DNA of 64,000 bases from assembly GCA_950295325.1 (NCBI GenBank), contig OX485803.1:23684001-23748000 (forward strand), written 5' to 3'. This DNA is from Polytrichum commune (Eukaryota; Streptophyta; Polytrichopsida; Polytrichales; Polytrichaceae). A model generated the notes under the pieces. That model was not told the DNA's origin. It worked only from the letters and a program-made list of their open reading frames with translations, and ran no database searches. Both the position numbers and the translations under genes were made by a program. This document shows, piece by piece, positions 61,011 through 64,000 of this stretch. Within the stretch, counting starts at the first letter, position 1; the number at the start of each line of letters is the position of its first letter.

Positions 61011-61974
61011 TTTGACAATTAATGGGCTCGTAAGCTTAGTGGAAAAGTGAAAGTGAACCACGTTGAGGGACCACGACATATTTTGGAATGCTTCAAAATA
61101 GTACGTAGTCCCTATATCTATGCAACTTATTATATACTAACCTCATAGAGTTTCACCACAAAATGTCCAAACCTTTTTTCACATAGTAACACACATTGTT
61201 CATCTGTCATTAGTTTTTTTTTGCAATGTTAGAAAGTAGAAACTTGTGGAGAAAACTTGTTGGTATCAATTTAAGGGTTTTAAATATATGAGTTTTCAAG
61301 CATGGTGTTTAGGCCCCATGTGACACTCATTATATTGGAATTTTGAGCATGATTTAGATGTGTATCGTGTATGATATGATTCATATACGGCAATGAATAC
61401 GCAATAAACCTATTGGATTAGTGTATTTCTAGAATATGTAATGTAAAGATGTTATGCATTTGCAATTCTTATGCTAATTTTGACACTAGCAAATTTGTAA
61501 ATTTATCAAAAACTCAAGATTAATGTATGGGATTGATATGGTTGTAGTGTATTTCATGCAAGAAGTAGTAGGAACAAACAATATGTGTAGTTTGTAGTTG
61601 GTAGATAGATACCTTAACCTATAAGTGTTTGAGAGACCCTATATGGGCCTCTTCATGCTTAAAAATATTCATTTGAGCTGCACATTTGGATTTAAAGCTA
61701 ATTATGCCAAAGTGACCGTATTTAGAACTACCTCAAGGTCCTCAACCATCACATGCACTTTTTTGATTGATTGAGTACTTCTACGTTGTTGAAGATTTGG
61801 GTTCAAAAACATAACTTTGTTACCCTTGGATGCAAATATATACTTAGTAGTTGATCATCAACGTTGTGCAAAGACTATATTTGAATCTTCTCCTTGGTGA
61901 CATATGATACTAGACGATTTTTTGAACACATTAAGTGAGACAATCCTTCATGGTTATTTTTCCTATTTGGACAA
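61011..61974. other. Spacer
   Basis: AT-rich sequence; no gene or repeat recognised. Confidence 0.4.
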
Positions 61975-62290
61975 CTATATTCGGCTAGTGTGTGGTCAGG
62001 TGTGGATGTAAAGAACTTAAACCCAACAAACACCAAAAAAACACATGTTTAAAGAAGATTGGACTACTTACTCAGAATATGTTAACCACTCTAGAGTCAA
62101 TAGTCAACATAATTAGAGAAGGGGTGGGGGGGTTTTAGAGAACATGTATCCCCATTTAATTTTGGAAATGGCAATCATCCTGCACCAATTGCATGTTTTG
62201 CAACCTAGGAGAAAGTCGGTGCAGAGCTTGCAGTGTCTATTTCAGGCCTCCTCACCTTAAATATAAAAGAAATGATTTCAAAGACTAGAT
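61975..62290 (+). repeat. Dispersed repeat, GTTAGGTGTGGAT family
   Basis: Contains GTGTGGTCAGGTGTGGATGT, ACACCAAAAAAACACATGTT and AAGATTGGACTACTTACTCA, followed by a G-rich patch as in other copies. Confidence 0.65.
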
Positions 62291-62369
62291 ACGGGTTTGT
62301 AGAATCTGTGCATATGAGTCGTACGTTGAGCATTCTTACACCTTTACGAGTTAAGGATGTGCATCAATT

Positions 62370-62720
62370 TTCAAACTGACTCTGGACTCTGCATTGAGAG
62401 AGTGAAGAATGACACCCTCAGTGTCTGGCATGAGCTACAGCGCATTTGAGGAGCAATCTTTGGCTTGTGTGAATGAAACGCATGCAGATCATCATAACAT
62501 CGGCCTTGACAAGGTCTTGGTATGATTGAACTATCGCATGTGTTTGAGTTTTTGACATCCTCATCTTCTGCAGCAATGTGTGTTGATCTTCTCGTAATGT
62601 ACTCACTGCAGGCAGTGAGTGTAATTGATGCCTTCCTGCACACAAATCCCACGACCACTCCTAGATTTGAGTTCCTGTCTGCAGAGAGATCTGACCAGAT
62701 ATTTCAAAGATTAATAATCT
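62370..62720 (-). other. Possible coding fragment, unassigned
   Basis: Two overlapping - frames of 75-95 codons are open and the region is less AT-rich than its surroundings. One reads MSKTQTHAIVQSYQDLVKAD, then VMMICMRFIHTSQRLLLKC. The overlap makes it impossible to choose by eye. A 9-bp-arm palindrome ACTCACTGC/GCAGTGAGT lies at 62601-62620. Confidence 0.25.
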
Positions 62721-62736
62721 ACACCTTGAATTTGTA

Positions 62737-62737
<1 letters not shown>

Positions 62738-62783
<46 letters not shown>

Positions 62784-62788
62784 CACAC
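62738..62788. repeat. (CA)n(TA)n microsatellite
   Basis: A CA run of about 16 units followed by a short TA run and ACACAC. Confidence 0.95.
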
Positions 62789-63079
62789 AAAAGGATTTTG
62801 ATCGACATCAAGTCCCTTGAATTTGACACATCCATTTATTGAATTGCTCTCACTGACGTGCTGAGCTTCTTTTGTTTCTTGATCGTATTTGGCCTCATTA
62901 TGTACGAAGACTGTGAGGATTTTGTGGCTCGAGTGAGTCCATCATGGGCTACGTCGAGTATTTATTGCGATTCAAATTGCTACTCAGGTCTCATCACAAC
63001 GAACACCTCGACCGTAGTAATAATCTGTTAGTGCAGCTGCCACGGGGATCGGCGTGGGAAAGTGGATGGAGTTGATGCA

Positions 63080-63129
63080 AAATCGGTACCACAAGCAAAG
63101 AAATCAGTACCACAAGCAAAGAAATCGGT
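63080..63129. repeat. 21-bp tandem repeat, 2.4 units
   Basis: The unit AAATCGGTACCACAAGCAAA plus G is repeated once with one substitution, then begins a third time. In the - frame it encodes a repeated DFFACGT. Confidence 0.85.
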
Positions 63130-63509
63130 CGCCGTGTGTTCGGCAGTCAGATCATTGGGTGACGAGACACAATTATTTCTTCCCAATTTTTTCCATCTCG
63201 AGGGCATCATAGGTCCGCAAAAAAGGTGAGCATCATTTCAAGCAGCAACAAATCTCATGCATATGGAAGTTGTGTCAGATGATGCATCACAAGGGCCGCC
63301 TGTGAAGTGCGCCACCTTTGTCCCAGTATCTAGGACGGTGGTAGATCTACCACTTTGACCGGTTGTTACCATCTAGCTTCCTCGTAGATGTTTAGGGTTT
63401 AGGACAGAGGTGGTGAACTTTAGGGTCCTCGAGCTTGCGCTAAGGTAGGGGGGGGGGCTACTTTGGTTACTTATCTTAATCAAGAACTAATAATCATAAA
63501 TACACTACT
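63130..63509. other. Spacer
   Basis: Contains one TTTAGGGTTTAGG stretch near 63391 and a G10 tract (63448-63457). No gene recognised. Confidence 0.4.
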
Positions 63510-63845
63510 TATCTTAATAAGTAGTGTATGCATGGTTAGGTGTGGATCTAAGAACAAACACCAAAATGAAGTTTTTTTCAAAAAGATATTGCATTAGATG
63601 CTCAATTTGTTTTCTTATTTTAGGTTCAAATTTCAATATAGTTGATGGGACCTATATTATCGCATACGAAAACACAATAATTGCCACTTTGATAATGAAT
63701 AAGATATTCATAGGAGCTCTCGAAATGGTGCAAAAAATGGTTATAATATAAGTTTGAGTCCCATTTAGATTGGTTAATCATTTGATGATAACCACACATT
63801 TTGTATTCCAAGTGAAGTGGTCTAATCGGAGAAAAATAAGCTAGA
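63510..63845 (+). repeat. Dispersed repeat, GTTAGGTGTGGAT family (long copy)
   Basis: Contains TGGTTAGGTGTGGATCTAAG, ATGGGACCTATATTATCGCA, TTTGATAATGAATAAGATAT, CATAGGAGCTC and GAAGTGGTCTAATCGGAGA. It is followed by a G14 tract (63856-63869). Confidence 0.7.
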
Positions 63846-64000
63846 GACCGTTTAAGGGGGGGGGGGGGGTGGACGACAATCATGCCTTGGGGGCAAGGAC
63901 CTAGGGGCTGAGCTAGGCTTCATTTCTAGGAAGCCCCAATTCCCAAGGGCCTTGCCCTACCTTGCACATGATGCTAGATCAATTTCTTGAGCAAATGCAT

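Noticed and set aside
1-64000. A novel multi-gene system or biosynthetic cluster
   Set aside because: Only two unrelated housekeeping-type genes are supported; everything else is repeat-derived or unassigned.

Overview
The window looks like nuclear DNA of a land plant. It is AT-rich, with intron-rich genes, GT-AG introns of roughly 65-1100 bp, telomere-type TTTAGGG motifs, and a very high load of small inverted-repeat transposons and decayed retroelements. Both recognisable genes are plant-type housekeeping genes. The many-exon KTI12 gene, the A/T-ending codons and the TE-rich spacers fit a seedless plant (moss or lycophyte grade) at least as well as a seed plant, but I cannot name the organism.

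Only about 14 kb in the middle is genic. On the + strand, 17656-21452 encodes a KTI12/DRL1-type Elongator-associated P-loop protein; I could place nine phase-consistent exons giving 307 residues. On the - strand, 31746-25356 encodes a large AMBRA1-like (DCAF3-type) WD40 protein; I placed fourteen phase-consistent coding exons giving 914 residues. The genes converge, with 3.9 kb between their stop codons. The WD40 gene has a long 5' region (31.7-35.2 kb) holding a CT-rich/TATA candidate promoter and a few unassigned short ORFs.

The left flank (1-17.4 kb) and right flank (35.3-64 kb) are intergenic repeat territory. They hold: a TA-flanked CACTAAAT...ATTTAGTG MITE family and a relative with TATTTGGA subterminal repeats; a 1.33 kb foldback element with about 510-bp arms at 8551-9884; a set of PIF/Harbinger-like elements with GGGCC-type termini and TTA/TAA target duplications; a Mutator-like MITE with an exact 10-bp duplication at 44187-44431; a nearly perfect 80-bp-arm hairpin at 43734-43914; a decayed LINE (endonuclease, RT, zinc knuckle, tail) on the - strand at 52.65-54.65 kb plus a second LINE tail at 48.1 kb; two tRNA-derived SINE-like heads; a four-unit tandem array at 49.6-50.6 kb; an eight-copy dispersed repeat; and ten G or C homopolymer tracts of 9-22 bases.

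No new enzymatic or defence system is evident. The most interesting material is nested transposon structure, including two elements that make up much of KTI12 intron 8, and the two long hairpins that could feed small-RNA pathways. All element families were recognised by eye from termini and internal similarity; no database search was run.
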